DNA from: Candidatus Bathyarchaeota archaeon
Lineage (GTDB): Archaea; Thermoproteota; Bathyarchaeia; Bathyarchaeales; Bathycorpusculaceae
Length of the DNA: 33,329 nt
Reading direction: 5' to 3'
NCBI GenBank assembly: GCA_003151735.1
Contig: PLYI01000104.1
Span: forward strand, 1 to 33,329
The translations under genes were made by a program, and so were the position numbers. Positions 1-8,472 of this stretch are shown piece by piece; the stretch's first letter is position 1; each line of letters begins with the position of its first letter. The notes below the pieces were generated by a model that worked only from the letters and a program-made list of their open reading frames with translations, had not been told where the DNA came from and made no database searches.

Positions 1-139
1 TTGCGTTATCATCAGTCGTATATCCCTCTTTTCTGGAGGGCATTGAGTATTTCACAAGTTGAAATAGACCTGTGCCATCCGTGAGTACCCTGAGATAATC
101 AAGTTTTATCGTTGGGAAGTCCAGTTTGAATCCATCCAT
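1..139 (-). CDS. N-terminus of a glycosyltransferase-linked carbohydrate-active protein (partial)
   Basis: This reading frame begins at the ATG at 137-139, inside the 3' end of the glycosyltransferase gene (about 41 nt overlap), and runs off the left edge after 46 codons. Visible residues include TDGTGLFQ followed by KYSMPSRKEGYTTDDNA. From memory this resembles the start of proteins of unknown reaction that follow GT4 glycosyltransferases and probably form an alpha/alpha-toroid fold. The overlap suggests translational coupling to the upstream glycosyltransferase. The catalytic part lies outside the window, so no reaction can be assigned. Confidence 0.6.
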   Translation of the reverse strand, partial: MDGFKLDFPTIKLDYLRVLTDGTGLFQLVKYSMPSRKEGYTTDDNA

Positions 140-1301
140 AATTTTTGATTAAAGTTTTAAAGAGGTCACTGTAGGTTCGTGCCACATTTGACCACAGAAA
201 ACGCCTGCTATACCGGTAAACCCTTCTTGAAATTGTTTTTCGAAGACTCTCATCTAAGAGCTTAGTTATACCATCGGCTAATGATGCGGGATCATTGAAT
301 TTACAGAGAACCCCTCGGTCGTTAGCTAACATTTCTTGGGCATGGAAGTAAGGTGTTGATACCGCAGGTTTTCCCGCACCTATAGCATATGTGAGTGCAC
401 CACTGCTAATCTGGTTGGGCGAAATGTACGGAGTTAGGTAAATGTCGGTTGCTTGAAGATACCTAATTAATTCAGGTTTAGAAAGAAATCTGTTATCAAA
501 TCTGACGTGTTCCTCTAATCCTAGTTCACTTACTAATTTCATTAATTCATTCCGGTATTTTTCGCCCTCATTTTTCCTAACCTCAGGGTGGGTTTGTCCG
601 ATTATCAAATAAATGATTCGAGGCTCTTTTTCCACCACATAAGAAAGAGCACGAATAGCATACTCAATACCTTTACCGCTGCTTATCAACCCAAAAGTAG
701 ACGTAACCAAACGATTCTTCAGACCCAGCGATGCTTTAATCGGTTCGTTGTCGACAAGGTCAATTTTTGGGCAGCCGTGTGGAATAACAATGCAGTTTTT
801 GCAGGGTATCCCCTGTTTTTTTAGAATTTTGATTGCTGAGTGAGCAATGACAACAATTGATGCGCTCTTATCAGATATGCATTTTAAGACTTCTAGAGCT
901 TTCTGGTTAAAACCAGGATGTACGGTGTGAAGAGTTATTACTACTGGTTTTTTGATGTTTTCTAAAAAATTCGTTAAGTATTCACCGTAGTCGCCTCCGA
1001 AAAGTCCGAATTCATGTTGAATATTTACAAGTTGGATGTTAGACGCGTTGATGTAGCGGGCTGCCTGCACATAATCATCTACTGAATCACGTTGAATTTC
1101 CAAATTAACCCGCCTGTCGTAATCATGGATTGCACCGGTTTTATTTACAGCAATCACTGTGGGCTCAAACTCATTTAATTCATCGGTGGCGTCAATTAGG
1201 TCTTTTGTGAAGGTCGCAATACCACATTCTCGTGGAGGATATGTACTCAAATAAGCAACGCGGTTTTTGCCGCTACTAAAAGAATTAATTTGTTGAAGCA
1301 T
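99..1301 (-). CDS. GT4-family glycosyltransferase
   Basis: A 400-residue GT-B glycosyltransferase, predicted cytoplasmic, moving a sugar from a nucleotide-sugar donor to an unknown acceptor. The N-terminal Rossmann half starts with RVAYLSTYPPRECGIATF (residues 14-31) and has HEFGLFGGDYGEY (96-108) and HTVHPG (125-130). The C-terminal half has the GT4-type FGLISSGKGIEYAI stretch (203-216) and TDIYLTPYISPNQISSGAL (285-303), which corresponds to the donor-binding E-x7-E region. Length is normal for GT4. It overlaps the next gene (start at 139), so the two probably act together in making a surface or storage glycan. The donor and product cannot be read from the sequence. An A-rich tract precedes the ATG and no strong Shine-Dalgarno is visible. 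Confidence 0.88.
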   Translation of the reverse strand: MLQQINSFSSGKNRVAYLSTYPPRECGIATFTKDLIDATDELNEFEPTVIAVNKTGAIHDYDRRVNLEIQRDSVDDYVQAARYINASNIQLVNIQHEFGLFGGDYGEYLTNFLENIKKPVVITLHTVHPGFNQKALEVLKCISDKSASIVVIAHSAIKILKKQGIPCKNCIVIPHGCPKIDLVDNEPIKASLGLKNRLVTSTFGLISSGKGIEYAIRALSYVVEKEPRIIYLIIGQTHPEVRKNEGEKYRNELMKLVSELGLEEHVRFDNRFLSKPELIRYLQATDIYLTPYISPNQISSGALTYAIGAGKPAVSTPYFHAQEMLANDRGVLCKFNDPASLADGITKLLDESLRKTISRRVYRYSRRFLWSNVARTYSDLFKTLIKNYGWIQTGLPNDKT

Positions 1302-1587
1302 TTTTTAGCAATCTCTTTTTTTCTATTGTTTAGTCGCTCAAAATTCTATGTCTGCAATTTCTTAGTTGCGCAACGAAAAGTAAATCAAGTGCGCCCATTT
1401 TCAAAATCCTCACTTACCCTTAACTTGGCAGCGTCTTTATTTTAAGATGTGTGACTGTGAACAAACAGTTACAACTTCATCAATCTTATTCATTCCAAGT
1501 TTTAGAAGCAAATTTGATCGATTTTGAATTATTTTTAGGTCGATTTTTTAACAAAATTTCAGCATACCCGTTGAATGATTGTTCTTA
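1302..1587. other. Intergenic spacer, no gene seen
   Basis: This 286-base AT-rich stretch lies between the glycosyltransferase start and the end of the DUF5752-like gene. I see no credible reading frame or RNA. It probably holds the promoter of the glycosyltransferase operon, but no clear TATA box stands out. Confidence 0.5.
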
Positions 1588-2180
1588 TTAAGATAGACAT
1601 AAGCCTTCCTTGTTACATTGTTCGGAGGGAAATGCTTCCGGTTTTGGAGCTTTGAGTTCACTTATTCTCGTTTGCACAATCTTTAACAGTTCTTGCCTAA
1701 GCGGCTCTCCCGAAATACCCCGTTGAATAAAATACATTTTATCGGCTAATTCACAGTCTCCAACGGTATCTCTTATCCAAGCCTGGAAATCACCCCGTGG
1801 ATAATGAAACAGAATAGAGCTCTCATCTATGCGGTTTAATTTGTCTGCAAAATCTTCGAGTTTGATTGCAGAAATTCCTGTGTAAACTCCTTTTGTAGCC
1901 TCTTATCACCATCTCTAAGATAACTGGCGTTTATTATGAGATGTCCGTCTTCATCGCTAACACCCATATACCCTCTAGAGCCAAATTCGACCTTCAAATT
2001 GTTGAGAACTTCCTCCGTCTTGTCGCCGAACAACTCCCTCACAGCTCCTACTTTCTCAAAACCTTTGAAGTAGTTAATGAATCGGTGCAAGGTAACTTTT
2101 GCGTCTCGACGAATAACAACGTCAAATATGGTTTCCATTAACATTCCTTTAACAACCGTAAGTGTGCTGTTAACGTGCAC
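1588..2180 (-). pseudogene. Frameshifted DUF5752-like gene
   Basis: Two overlapping minus-strand frames appear to form one broken gene. The upstream frame (1836-2180) has METIFDVVIRRDAKVTLHRF and GYMGVSDEDGHLIINASYL, and then ends out of frame. The downstream frame is open from 1902 to the stop at 1588-1590 without a start codon, and reads GVYTGISAIKLEDFADKL and SILFHYPRGDFQAWIRDTVGD, which resembles the DUF5752 domain as I remember it. A -1 shift near the A-rich site at about 1885-1900 joins them. The better start is the ATG at 2136-2138 (METIF), because AAAGGAA lies just before it. DUF5752 has no established function but is often near glycosyltransferases, as here. A fusion by internal deletion, a recent frameshift or a sequencing error would look alike. 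Confidence 0.6.
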
Positions 2181-2184
2181 ACAA

Positions 2185-2243
2185 GATATAAATAGTTAGT
2201 TAGAATATGCAATCGTTAAAAAACGCAATTAATTAGAAGGTGC
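2185..2243 (+). promoter_or_regulatory. Divergent promoter and possible MarR operator
   Basis: The A/T box GATATAAATA at 2185-2194 lies about 57 nt before the MarR ATG and, read on the other strand (TATTTATATC), just before the DUF5752-like gene, so it may serve both directions. Downstream at 2214-2225 is a short inverted repeat, CGTT-N4-AACG, flanked by two GCAAT copies, close to the expected transcription start. MarR proteins usually repress their own operon from such a position. The Shine-Dalgarno AGAAGGTG follows at 2236-2243. The operator call is inference. Confidence 0.4.
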
Positions 2244-2250
2244 AGTTAAT

Positions 2251-2712
2251 ATGTCTATAACTCCAGAAGAAGCTGCCCGTGAGCTACTTGAAGTGGTTCC
2301 AATCGTCATGAGAGAAATACGCTCTGAAATGCGTAGCCGAAGATCACCCGATCTAACGGTTCCTCAGTTTCGCACACTCGCTTTTGTAAACCGAAACGTA
2401 GGATCCTCGCTTTTGGAAGTGGCAAAACACCTGGGGCTTACCCCGCCCTCCACATCTAGACTTGTGGACGGCTTAATTGTGCGCGGCATGATAACACGGG
2501 AAGATTATCCAGCTGATAGAAGACGCATTCGATTAACCGTCACACCTCGTGGACAAAAGACTTTGGAAACCTCGCGCCGAGGCACCTTGACATACTTGGC
2601 AGACAAACTAAGTAGAATCAGCGCTGACGACAGGGAAGTCATATTCAAAGCTATGAAAGCTCTACAACCCATCTTCACGAATGGCGCACGAACAGAAACA
2701 GCGGCGAAGTAA
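2251..2712 (+). CDS. MarR-family transcriptional regulator
   Basis: A 153-residue winged-helix DNA-binding protein that probably represses the exporter operon it heads until a toxic ligand binds. Helices at residues 5-30 form the dimer arm. The helix-turn-helix spans about 51-78, with LLEVAKHLGLTPPSTSRLVD and the recognition helix at 65-76. The wing carries the conserved DRRRIRLTVTPRG (89-101), a MarR hallmark. Length is typical. The ATG is preceded by AGAAGGTG at a good distance. The stop is 3 nt before the ABC ATPase start, so the genes are almost certainly co-transcribed. The ligand is unknown. Confidence 0.93.
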   Translation: MSITPEEAARELLEVVPIVMREIRSEMRSRRSPDLTVPQFRTLAFVNRNVGSSLLEVAKHLGLTPPSTSRLVDGLIVRGMITREDYPADRRRIRLTVTPRGQKTLETSRRGTLTYLADKLSRISADDREVIFKAMKALQPIFTNGARTETAAK

Positions 2713-2715
2713 AAT

Positions 2716-3513
2716 ATGGCTATTCTCACAACAGAACACCTCACTCGTCGTTTCAAAGAGCTAACAGCAGTTGATGACCTGACCATATCGGTGAATCAAG
2801 GTGAAATCTTTGGTCTTCTCGGTCCCAACGGCGCAGGCAAATCAACAGTCATCAAAATGATAACCACGCTTTTACCTCCGACTAGTGGATGCGCAAGTGT
2901 TGGAGGCTTCGACGTTGTGCATAACGCAAGCAATGTAAGAAGACTGATTGGTTACGTGCCTCAAATTCTCTCCGCTGACGGCACCCTCACTGGTCGTGAG
3001 AACCTGATGATCTTTGCCAAACTTTATGATATCCCCAAAAGTGAACGCGCCCCACGAATCGATGAGTCGCTGGAGTTCATGGGGCTAACCGACGCTTGCA
3101 ACAAGCTTGTGAAAAATTATTCGGGCGGCATGATTAGACGCTTAGAAATAGCCCAAGCCATGCTGCATCACCCTAAGGTTCTGTTTTTAGACGAACCCAC
3201 CATTGGCCTTGACCCAGTTGGACGCAAAGCAGTCTGGGATCATATCCAAAAAATGTGCTCTGACTTCGATACAACCATCTTTCTTACTACGCATTACATG
3301 GAAGAAGCAGACAAGCTGTGCTCCAGGGTGGCGATTATGCATTTAGGAAAATTGGCTGTTATTGGTGTACCCGCCGATTTGAAGGCATCTTTAAACAAGG
3401 AGAACGTTACGCTCGACGACGTGTTCGTATACTACACTGGGGGAGATCTCGAGAGTGGGGGGAGCTATAGGGAAGCGTCCATGACAAGGCAAACGGCGAG
3501 GAGGCTCGGCTAA
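2716..3513 (+). CDS. ABC transporter ATP-binding protein, DrrA-like exporter type
   Basis: A 265-residue cytoplasmic ATPase subunit that powers an exporter together with the next gene product. The Walker A motif GPNGAGKST is at 36-44, the Q-loop glutamine at 83, the signature YSGGM at 135-139, Walker B VLFLDEP at 155-161 and the switch histidine at 193 (TTHYMEEAD). The order and the TIGLDP D-loop match the DrrA/daunorubicin-resistance and ABC-2 export group. The C-terminal tail is shorter than in full DrrA proteins. It sits between a MarR regulator and an ABC-2 permease with 3 and 7 nt gaps, the classic layout of a regulated multidrug exporter. The substrate is unknown. Confidence 0.93.
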   Translation: MAILTTEHLTRRFKELTAVDDLTISVNQGEIFGLLGPNGAGKSTVIKMITTLLPPTSGCASVGGFDVVHNASNVRRLIGYVPQILSADGTLTGRENLMIFAKLYDIPKSERAPRIDESLEFMGLTDACNKLVKNYSGGMIRRLEIAQAMLHHPKVLFLDEPTIGLDPVGRKAVWDHIQKMCSDFDTTIFLTTHYMEEADKLCSRVAIMHLGKLAVIGVPADLKASLNKENVTLDDVFVYYTGGDLESGGSYREASMTRQTARRLG

Positions 3514-3520
3514 AACGATC

Positions 3521-4321
3521 ATGGATAAGGTGAAAAATGCAGTCAATTTGGTTGTTTCCTTTTCCAATAAGACGTTGGGCATAGCCGAAATGGAGGTGCG
3601 TAAACTTCGTCATGATCCAACTGAGCTGATTACCCGTGCTGTGCAACCCGCGCTCTGGTTGCTGATCTTCGGGGAAGTCTTCACAAGGTTGAATATCATA
3701 TCCACTGGCAATCTGTCCTATCTATCCTTCATTACGCCTGGAATTCTGGCTCAAAGCGTGCTCTTTATAGCCATTTTCTACGGTATCGCTGTTATCTGGG
3801 AACGAGACCTAGGCATTATTCACAAGTTTCTGGTTAGTCCGACTCCCCGGCAAGCGTTGGTTCTCGGTAAAGCATTGTCAGCTGGAATCCGGGCGCTTTC
3901 TCAAGTCGTAATCATCTATATACTGGCTGTGTTGATTGGCGTAGGCATAAACTGGAATCCCATAAATCTAGCATTGGTGGTGGTCGTTGCAATATTGGCT
4001 TCGGCTTTGTTCTCAACGTTTTCACTCATAATAGCTTGTTTGGTGAAGACGCGTGAACGCTTCATGGGTATAGGTCAAATATTGACCATGCCCATGTTCT
4101 TTGCAAGCAACGCCATTTACCCAATATCAATGATGCCTCGTTGGCTGCAAATTGTTGCGCAAGTTAATCCCCTCACATATGCGGTAGATGCCTTGCGCGG
4201 CCTTATGATCACAGGTGGAGTAAGCCCTTATGGGGTTGGCTATGACTTGCTTGTGCTCTTCGTAGTCATGATAGCTCTGGTGTTAATCGGAGCTAAACTC
4301 TACCCGAGAGTAGTCATTTAA
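3521..4321 (+). CDS. ABC-2 type permease, DrrB-like
   Basis: A 266-residue integral membrane subunit, probably with six helices: about 45-65 (LWLLIFGEVF), 75-100 (ITPGILAQSVLFIAIFYGIA), 125-150, 155-180 (LALVVVVAILASALFST), 190-210 and 235-258. The cytosolic loop with WERDLGIIHKFLVSPTPR is characteristic of ABC-2 exporters, and the last periplasmic region has VNPLTYAVDALRGLM, a DrrB/NodJ-type signature. It starts 7 nt after the ATPase gene and must pair with it. Length is normal for the family. Export of a drug-like or lipid-like compound is inferred from the MarR-ABC layout only. Confidence 0.92.
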   Translation: MDKVKNAVNLVVSFSNKTLGIAEMEVRKLRHDPTELITRAVQPALWLLIFGEVFTRLNIISTGNLSYLSFITPGILAQSVLFIAIFYGIAVIWERDLGIIHKFLVSPTPRQALVLGKALSAGIRALSQVVIIYILAVLIGVGINWNPINLALVVVVAILASALFSTFSLIIACLVKTRERFMGIGQILTMPMFFASNAIYPISMMPRWLQIVAQVNPLTYAVDALRGLMITGGVSPYGVGYDLLVLFVVMIALVLIGAKLYPRVVI

Positions 4322-4828
4322 AACGTTCATGGGCAGTATGTTGGGTTGAAAGCTGCATACGCGTTGGCAACATACCTAAACGCACTTACACATGCTTGTC
4401 CTCATGTTCAAGTGAATCATCGTTAAAAGAACTAACCGTGCGAGCTAAGCACCCAAGGGAACTTCGAAGGAAGCGAAGAAAAAGAGGAAGAAATAATAAC
4501 ATTTCCAGTCTTTTGCAGGCTTCATTTTTCTGGGCATCTTCTCTTTTCGGCCTCTATCACCATGATCATTCCGGCCCTGATGGCTTCGTTTCGGCTGGCG
4601 TAGAGCCCCGCAATCCAAAAAACCTGCCCCAGATGCAAAGGTGACCTCGAAATCATAAATCTCTCCAAATTCATCAAACAACACCCCTCATAAACCCAGT
4701 ATATCAAACAAAAATTTCAAAATCAGCAATCTAAAGGGAACAGCTGAGTTATTTGATAACAACAAACTTGGCTGGGAAGGCAGAAACTATTCCAATCGTT
4801 AGGAGAACTTACCGATCACGAGATCTGT
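4322..4828. other. Intergenic region between convergent operons, with gene debris
   Basis: About 500 bases lie between the exporter operon and the end of the Old Yellow Enzyme gene, which face each other. Apart from a possible ribbon-helix-helix remnant (4522-4707 minus) I see no credible complete gene. The overlapping plus-strand frames are too compositionally odd to be coding. No clear poly-T terminator follows the permease. Confidence 0.45.
4522..4707 (-). pseudogene. Possible ribbon-helix-helix (CopG-like) regulator remnant
   Basis: The last 28 residues of this 61-codon minus-strand frame read GLYASRNEAIRAGMIM then VIEAEKRR, which matches the second helix and turn of archaeal ribbon-helix-helix proteins (usual pattern GLYxSRSEAIR). 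The first half lacks the expected beta-strand of alternating residues and looks out of frame. There is no good Shine-Dalgarno. I read it as a decayed antitoxin-like or CopG regulator. It could also be a chance match. Confidence 0.35.
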
Positions 4829-5827
4829 TTATTTCCTCTTAAGGGTCTTAACTGCCTTCATCGCCCATTCAGGGTCAGCGAGGAGCGCCCTGCCCACAGC
4901 GACTAAGTCAACTTTTCCTTCTCTAACAGCTTCATCTGCAAACTCTGCTTCGGTGACGCCGCCAACGCCAACCACCGGCACATCTACGACTTTCTTTATA
5001 CCCTCGGCGAGGTAGAATAAGCTGCCCTGACCGCTAAGACCCGGTGGATTCGAGCCTCCTATTCCAGCAGAAACATCGATGGCGTCCACTCCCGCGTCAA
5101 CAAGCAACCCAGCAAAGATTTTCGTCTCATTTAGAGACAAACCACCCTCCCTAAAATCGTCTGCTCCTAATCGGTATAATAAAGGAAAATCGTGACCGAC
5201 TTCTTTCCTAACCCTCTTGAAGACACGGATAGGGAGCCGCGCCCTCTTCTCAAAACTTCCTCCATACTCGTCTCCTCGCTTGTTAGTAAGGGGAGAGAGG
5301 AACTGGTTTAGGAGAAATCCATGTGCTCCATGAACCTCCACTGCATCAAAGCCTGCTTCAACAGCTCTTCGAGCAGCTTGACCAAAAGCCTCCACCACTT
5401 CATCAATTTCTTCGATACTGAGTTCTTTGGGCGTTTCTTGGAAAACGAGTACTGGAGATGGGCCTAAAGGTTGGGCTCCGATAACGCTAGCCATGGCCCT
5501 TGCGCCAGCGTGATTTATTTGGACGGCGATAGGTGTTCTGTGTCTGTGGACAGCTTTGGCTAACTTTGATAGGCCTGCAATTAGCTTATCCTCATATATT
5601 CCCATTTGATTGGGACTGAGCTTTCCACTCAGGGTGACGTAGGAATGCTCCGCGATGATTAAGCCTACACCTTTGGCGCGTTCTGCATAATGCTTAATTT
5701 GGCTCTCAGTCACTTCTCCATCGCTGGTAGCCTTATTGGTTGCCATTGGAGGCATCACGATGCGATTCTTAAGCCTTAATTTGCCTAAACTAATTGTATC
5801 AAACAATCTTTGCATAACTTGCACCAC
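4829..5827 (-). CDS. NADH:flavin oxidoreductase, Old Yellow Enzyme family
   Basis: A 332-residue FMN-dependent TIM-barrel oxidoreductase that reduces activated C=C bonds of enones or enoates with NAD(P)H. N-terminal LFDTISLGKLRLKNRIVMPP (8-27) is the family opening. QINHAG (103-108) and HGAHGFLLNQFLSPLTNKRG (166-185) hold the substrate-binding histidines and flavin contacts. RGDEYGGS (184-191) and the C-terminal GRALLADPEWAMK phosphate-binding segment are also present. It has only the barrel, with no iron-sulfur or FAD domain, so it is of the NamA/YqjM size class rather than a full dienoyl-CoA reductase. An alternative ATG four codons in (MQRLF) is possible. It lies 35 nt after an FMN reductase and is probably co-transcribed with it. 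Confidence 0.9.
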   Translation of the reverse strand: MVQVMQRLFDTISLGKLRLKNRIVMPPMATNKATSDGEVTESQIKHYAERAKGVGLIIAEHSYVTLSGKLSPNQMGIYEDKLIAGLSKLAKAVHRHRTPIAVQINHAGARAMASVIGAQPLGPSPVLVFQETPKELSIEEIDEVVEAFGQAARRAVEAGFDAVEVHGAHGFLLNQFLSPLTNKRGDEYGGSFEKRARLPIRVFKRVRKEVGHDFPLLYRLGADDFREGGLSLNETKIFAGLLVDAGVDAIDVSAGIGGSNPPGLSGQGSLFYLAEGIKKVVDVPVVGVGGVTEAEFADEAVREGKVDLVAVGRALLADPEWAMKAVKTLKRK

Positions 5828-5862
5828 TCTCTAACTGCTATCAGCGCGCGATTAGTTCGTCA

Positions 5863-6426
5863 TCAACGCTTTTCGTTCAGCTTCTTTGTCCACTTGACCA
5901 ACTCTTCTAGAAGCTGCCTTATGAGTTTACGGGTGTCTTCGTTGGTCAAGTTCCCATTTGCATCCACGTTTTTGTTCGCCTGCGCTAACATGACTTCAGG
6001 CTGGTTGATAGGGTACATGTTAAGAAACACAAACGATTGGCGCAGGTGGTCCTGTGCTCTTGCACCGCCAAGCCGACCTGTGGATGCACTCATGACGGCG
6101 ACGGGTTTGCCGTCGAACACCTTGTCCGCGTAGGGCCGCGAAGCGGCATCTATGGCGTTTTTGAGCACGCCGGGAATGGAGTAGTTGTATTCGGGCGTGG
6201 CTATGAGCAAAGCGTCCGCCGCCTTGATTTTCATCTTGAAGTCATTAAGTATCTGCGGCGGCTGATTCTCCAAATCCTGATTAAACGGCGGGATCCCCGC
6301 CAGGTCAAAAATCTCTATCGCCGCATTGTCAGGCACAAGCTCCACAGCGGCGCGCATAAGCGCCTTGTTATAGGAACCTTTGCGTAAGCTCCCCACGAAA
6401 CCCAAAATCTTGATGTTCTTCTCCAC
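5863..6426 (-). CDS. NADPH-dependent FMN reductase, flavodoxin-like
   Basis: A 187-residue flavodoxin-fold reductase of the azoreductase/chromate reductase type, soluble and probably dimeric, transferring electrons from NAD(P)H to FMN, quinones or other acceptors. The phosphate-binding loop GSLRKGSYN (12-20) follows the first strand ILGFV. The flavin ring loop TPEYNYSIPGVLKNAIDAAS (77-96) is the family signature. SASTGRLGGARAQDHLRQ (113-130) completes the flavin site. Gene order places it first in a two-gene operon with the Old Yellow Enzyme, so the pair may act in detoxifying electrophiles or oxidants. A TATA-like CTTTTAAGA lies at about 6482-6490 (minus strand), some 60 nt upstream. Confidence 0.92.
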   Translation of the reverse strand: MEKNIKILGFVGSLRKGSYNKALMRAAVELVPDNAAIEIFDLAGIPPFNQDLENQPPQILNDFKMKIKAADALLIATPEYNYSIPGVLKNAIDAASRPYADKVFDGKPVAVMSASTGRLGGARAQDHLRQSFVFLNMYPINQPEVMLAQANKNVDANGNLTNEDTRKLIRQLLEELVKWTKKLNEKR

Positions 6427-6558
6427 ACAACTCGCTTCCTAAATAATCAGAACAAACGTAACTCTAAGTGTGGGAATAGGTCTTAAAAGGGTTTCTTGCC
6501 GAGTGGAAGAGTAGGATTTCTACCTACTAAGAATCTAAAAAAATAAGGTATTATTTAG

Positions 6559-7440
6559 TTAGTTAAAAGTAGTCTTTTTTTCAGACCATCTTTTTTTGCC
6601 ATCGTAATATGTTGTAACCATTAGCGGAAGCCCAACACCGAGAAATATTCCACTGAAAAACAGCAAGTATCCATAAACTCCGATTTCAAATTGATCATCA
6701 CATTTTATGGTGATAGAATTCTGCAACTTATCGAAATTCCAATAAAGGCTCGTGACCGATTTATTTGTGAAAGGGTTAACAAAAGGATTCATTCCAGTCA
6801 TAGATGGGAAAGATTCTGTCCATGAATAAGAGTTAGGTAGAGAAACGTACAAATCTATTGGAGCGTCAGGGCTATAAAGTGATACTTCAAGTTTTCTCTG
6901 AATATTGTCGAATGTCTCACTACTAATCCCGTTACCGAAAGGAAGAATAATATTAATCAAACCTCGATTATCTGAAACAAAAGTTTGATCAATCATAAAA
7001 TCTCCCCAAATTTTCCCACTTTCTAATTGACTCGAATTGAGACTTACCGAGATTACTGTACAGGTATTTGTTGAATTTACAGACATAAACATGTTTTTTG
7101 ATTCCCCAACTATACTCTTAACATTAAAAGGGAAAACAAAAATGAAATTATAAGTCCCATTTACCATAGCTTCAAAGAAATATTGAAAAGAGAATTCTGG
7201 GGGATTAACTACAAGACCTATTGTCATTATTGTTGGACTTGCTGTGTCATTTCTGGCTACCCCAAACCCTTGATAATAAGGATTAGCAGAAGAAAGAGTT
7301 GGTGGGTTATAATTAAAGTAAAGTAGCACCCCACCAGAGGAAGTAATAATTAGTCCTATTAAGAAAAATGTAAAGAAGAATCGCCATTTTTTGTACCAAT
7401 GTTTAAAAAGATAGTAACGAGTTTCAAGGTTGTTTCTCAC
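6559..7440 (-). CDS. Two-pass membrane protein of unknown function
   Basis: I do not recognise the family. The 293-residue product has one hydrophobic helix near the N-terminus (about 20-42, FFFTFFLIGLIITSS) after a basic segment, an extracellular-looking region of about 210 residues rich in Asn, Ser and Thr with several NxS/T sites, and a second helix at about 256-279 (LLFFSGIFLGVGLPLMV), ending in a basic cytoplasmic tail. This is the layout of a double-anchored surface protein. The start is GTG at 7438-7440 with GAGG just upstream. The HEPN-like gene upstream carries the same 15-nt promoter-like motif, so both may be controlled alike. Confidence 0.7.
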   Translation of the reverse strand: MRNNLETRYYLFKHWYKKWRFFFTFFLIGLIITSSGGVLLYFNYNPPTLSSANPYYQGFGVARNDTASPTIMTIGLVVNPPEFSFQYFFEAMVNGTYNFIFVFPFNVKSIVGESKNMFMSVNSTNTCTVISVSLNSSQLESGKIWGDFMIDQTFVSDNRGLINIILPFGNGISSETFDNIQRKLEVSLYSPDAPIDLYVSLPNSYSWTESFPSMTGMNPFVNPFTNKSVTSLYWNFDKLQNSITIKCDDQFEIGVYGYLLFFSGIFLGVGLPLMVTTYYDGKKRWSEKKTTFN

Positions 7441-7533
7441 CTTTCAAGACCTCTTAGTTATAGAATCACACAATTAGAGATTATAGTATTAAGGCACTAA
7501 ACTAATTACCTTTTTGAAAGATAAGATCCGAGA

Positions 7534-7548
7534 AAGTCTTAAATCTGC
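7534..7548 (-). promoter_or_regulatory. 15-nt promoter-like motif, copy 1
   Basis: AAGTCTTAAATCTGC (plus strand) occurs here and again at 8473-8487. Read on the minus strand it contains ATTTAAGA, a possible TATA box, about 100 nt before the GTG of the membrane protein gene. The two copies flank the HEPN-like gene, so they could also be short direct repeats left by an insertion. Confidence 0.35.
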
Positions 7549-7611
7549 ATAGCGAAGAAATAGCCGTAAAGTACTTATTCCTTGTTTTTGGTTTGAAGTA
7601 GGGCAAATAGT

Positions 7612-8397
7612 CTAAAGTTTCTTTGTCTTTCCAATGGAGCAATATTTCAAAATCACTTCTTTCGTTAAATTCATACAATTATTAAGATCTTCTTTTTCAA
7701 CTTGAACTATTCTTACTTGCGCATGCCCCACATCAAAACCTCTATTTCTAATATCAACCAATTTATTTACAATTGAATTATCAATACCTAAAACCTCACA
7801 CATGTAAATCATCTTCTCTGTTGCCGTTATCTTTTGTTTAGGTTTATTGGATTTTTTTGTTTTTTCAGCAATATTCTCTTTGAACAACTTATTAGAAATA
7901 AGTTCGGAAGCCTTATAGAAATTGAGAAAAGAATGGTCAGGTTTTGATTTAGAAGCTAATCCTCTTTCAAAATAATTAGCAGCTTTTAGACTGTATTCAT
8001 CAGCGTTTTCAAAGACTTTGGACAAGGCTAAAAGTGAATTAATTTCTTCAGGTTTTACTTCACAGCTAATTGCAGCATCACTTATTATCATAGAAAGTCC
8101 TTGTCTTTTGACTATTAATTTATCATGCTGTTCTATTATAGAACTTCTACTATTTGATTCATTGAAAATTAACTGATTATTAAAGATTAAGGACCAACAT
8201 AAACAGGCTTTTCTAATTCTTTTTAGGGCGATCTCTTTTGCTTTTAATTTATCATCTGATTCACCGATTGAGTGTATCCACATTTTACCATCCTTTTGAA
8301 TAATACTACAATTCCCAATCTTTAGCGGATCTTTAAGAATATGTAAAGTTTCTATAGGACCTTCAATTTCGTAAATAATCATTATCATATCGTCCAT
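7612..8397 (-). CDS. HEPN-like protein (Apea-like), putative RNase or accessory protein
   Basis: A 261-residue soluble protein without membrane segments. The C-terminal half is all-helical with a HEPN-like pattern: FLNFYKASELI (157-167), a basic loop rich in lysine (179-190), MIYMCEVLGID, and VDIRNRGFDVGHAQ (214-227). The last holds Arg217, Asn218, Arg219 and His225, close to the Rx4-6H motif of HEPN domains, followed by a final helix. Apea-like HEPN proteins share this layout. The N-terminal half (1-115) is an unassigned domain. HEPN proteins are often ribonucleases in defence or toxin systems, but no nucleotidyltransferase partner is present. No strong Shine-Dalgarno is visible. The HEPN call rests on pattern recognition. 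Confidence 0.55.
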   Translation of the reverse strand: MDDMIMIIYEIEGPIETLHILKDPLKIGNCSIIQKDGKMWIHSIGESDDKLKAKEIALKRIRKACLCWSLIFNNQLIFNESNSRSSIIEQHDKLIVKRQGLSMIISDAAISCEVKPEEINSLLALSKVFENADEYSLKAANYFERGLASKSKPDHSFLNFYKASELISNKLFKENIAEKTKKSNKPKQKITATEKMIYMCEVLGIDNSIVNKLVDIRNRGFDVGHAQVRIVQVEKEDLNNCMNLTKEVILKYCSIGKTKKL

Positions 8398-8472
8398 GTT
8401 TTGATATTCATTGTGTTTATCTTTAGTTAAGTACTTTCAAGATTTACTACTTTAATTAATTTTCATAAAGAC

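Noticed and set aside
4622..4693. Plus-strand zinc-ribbon-like start, KTCPRCKGDLEI
   Set aside because: Only one CxxC pair and 24 codons, with an upstream stop and no start codon.
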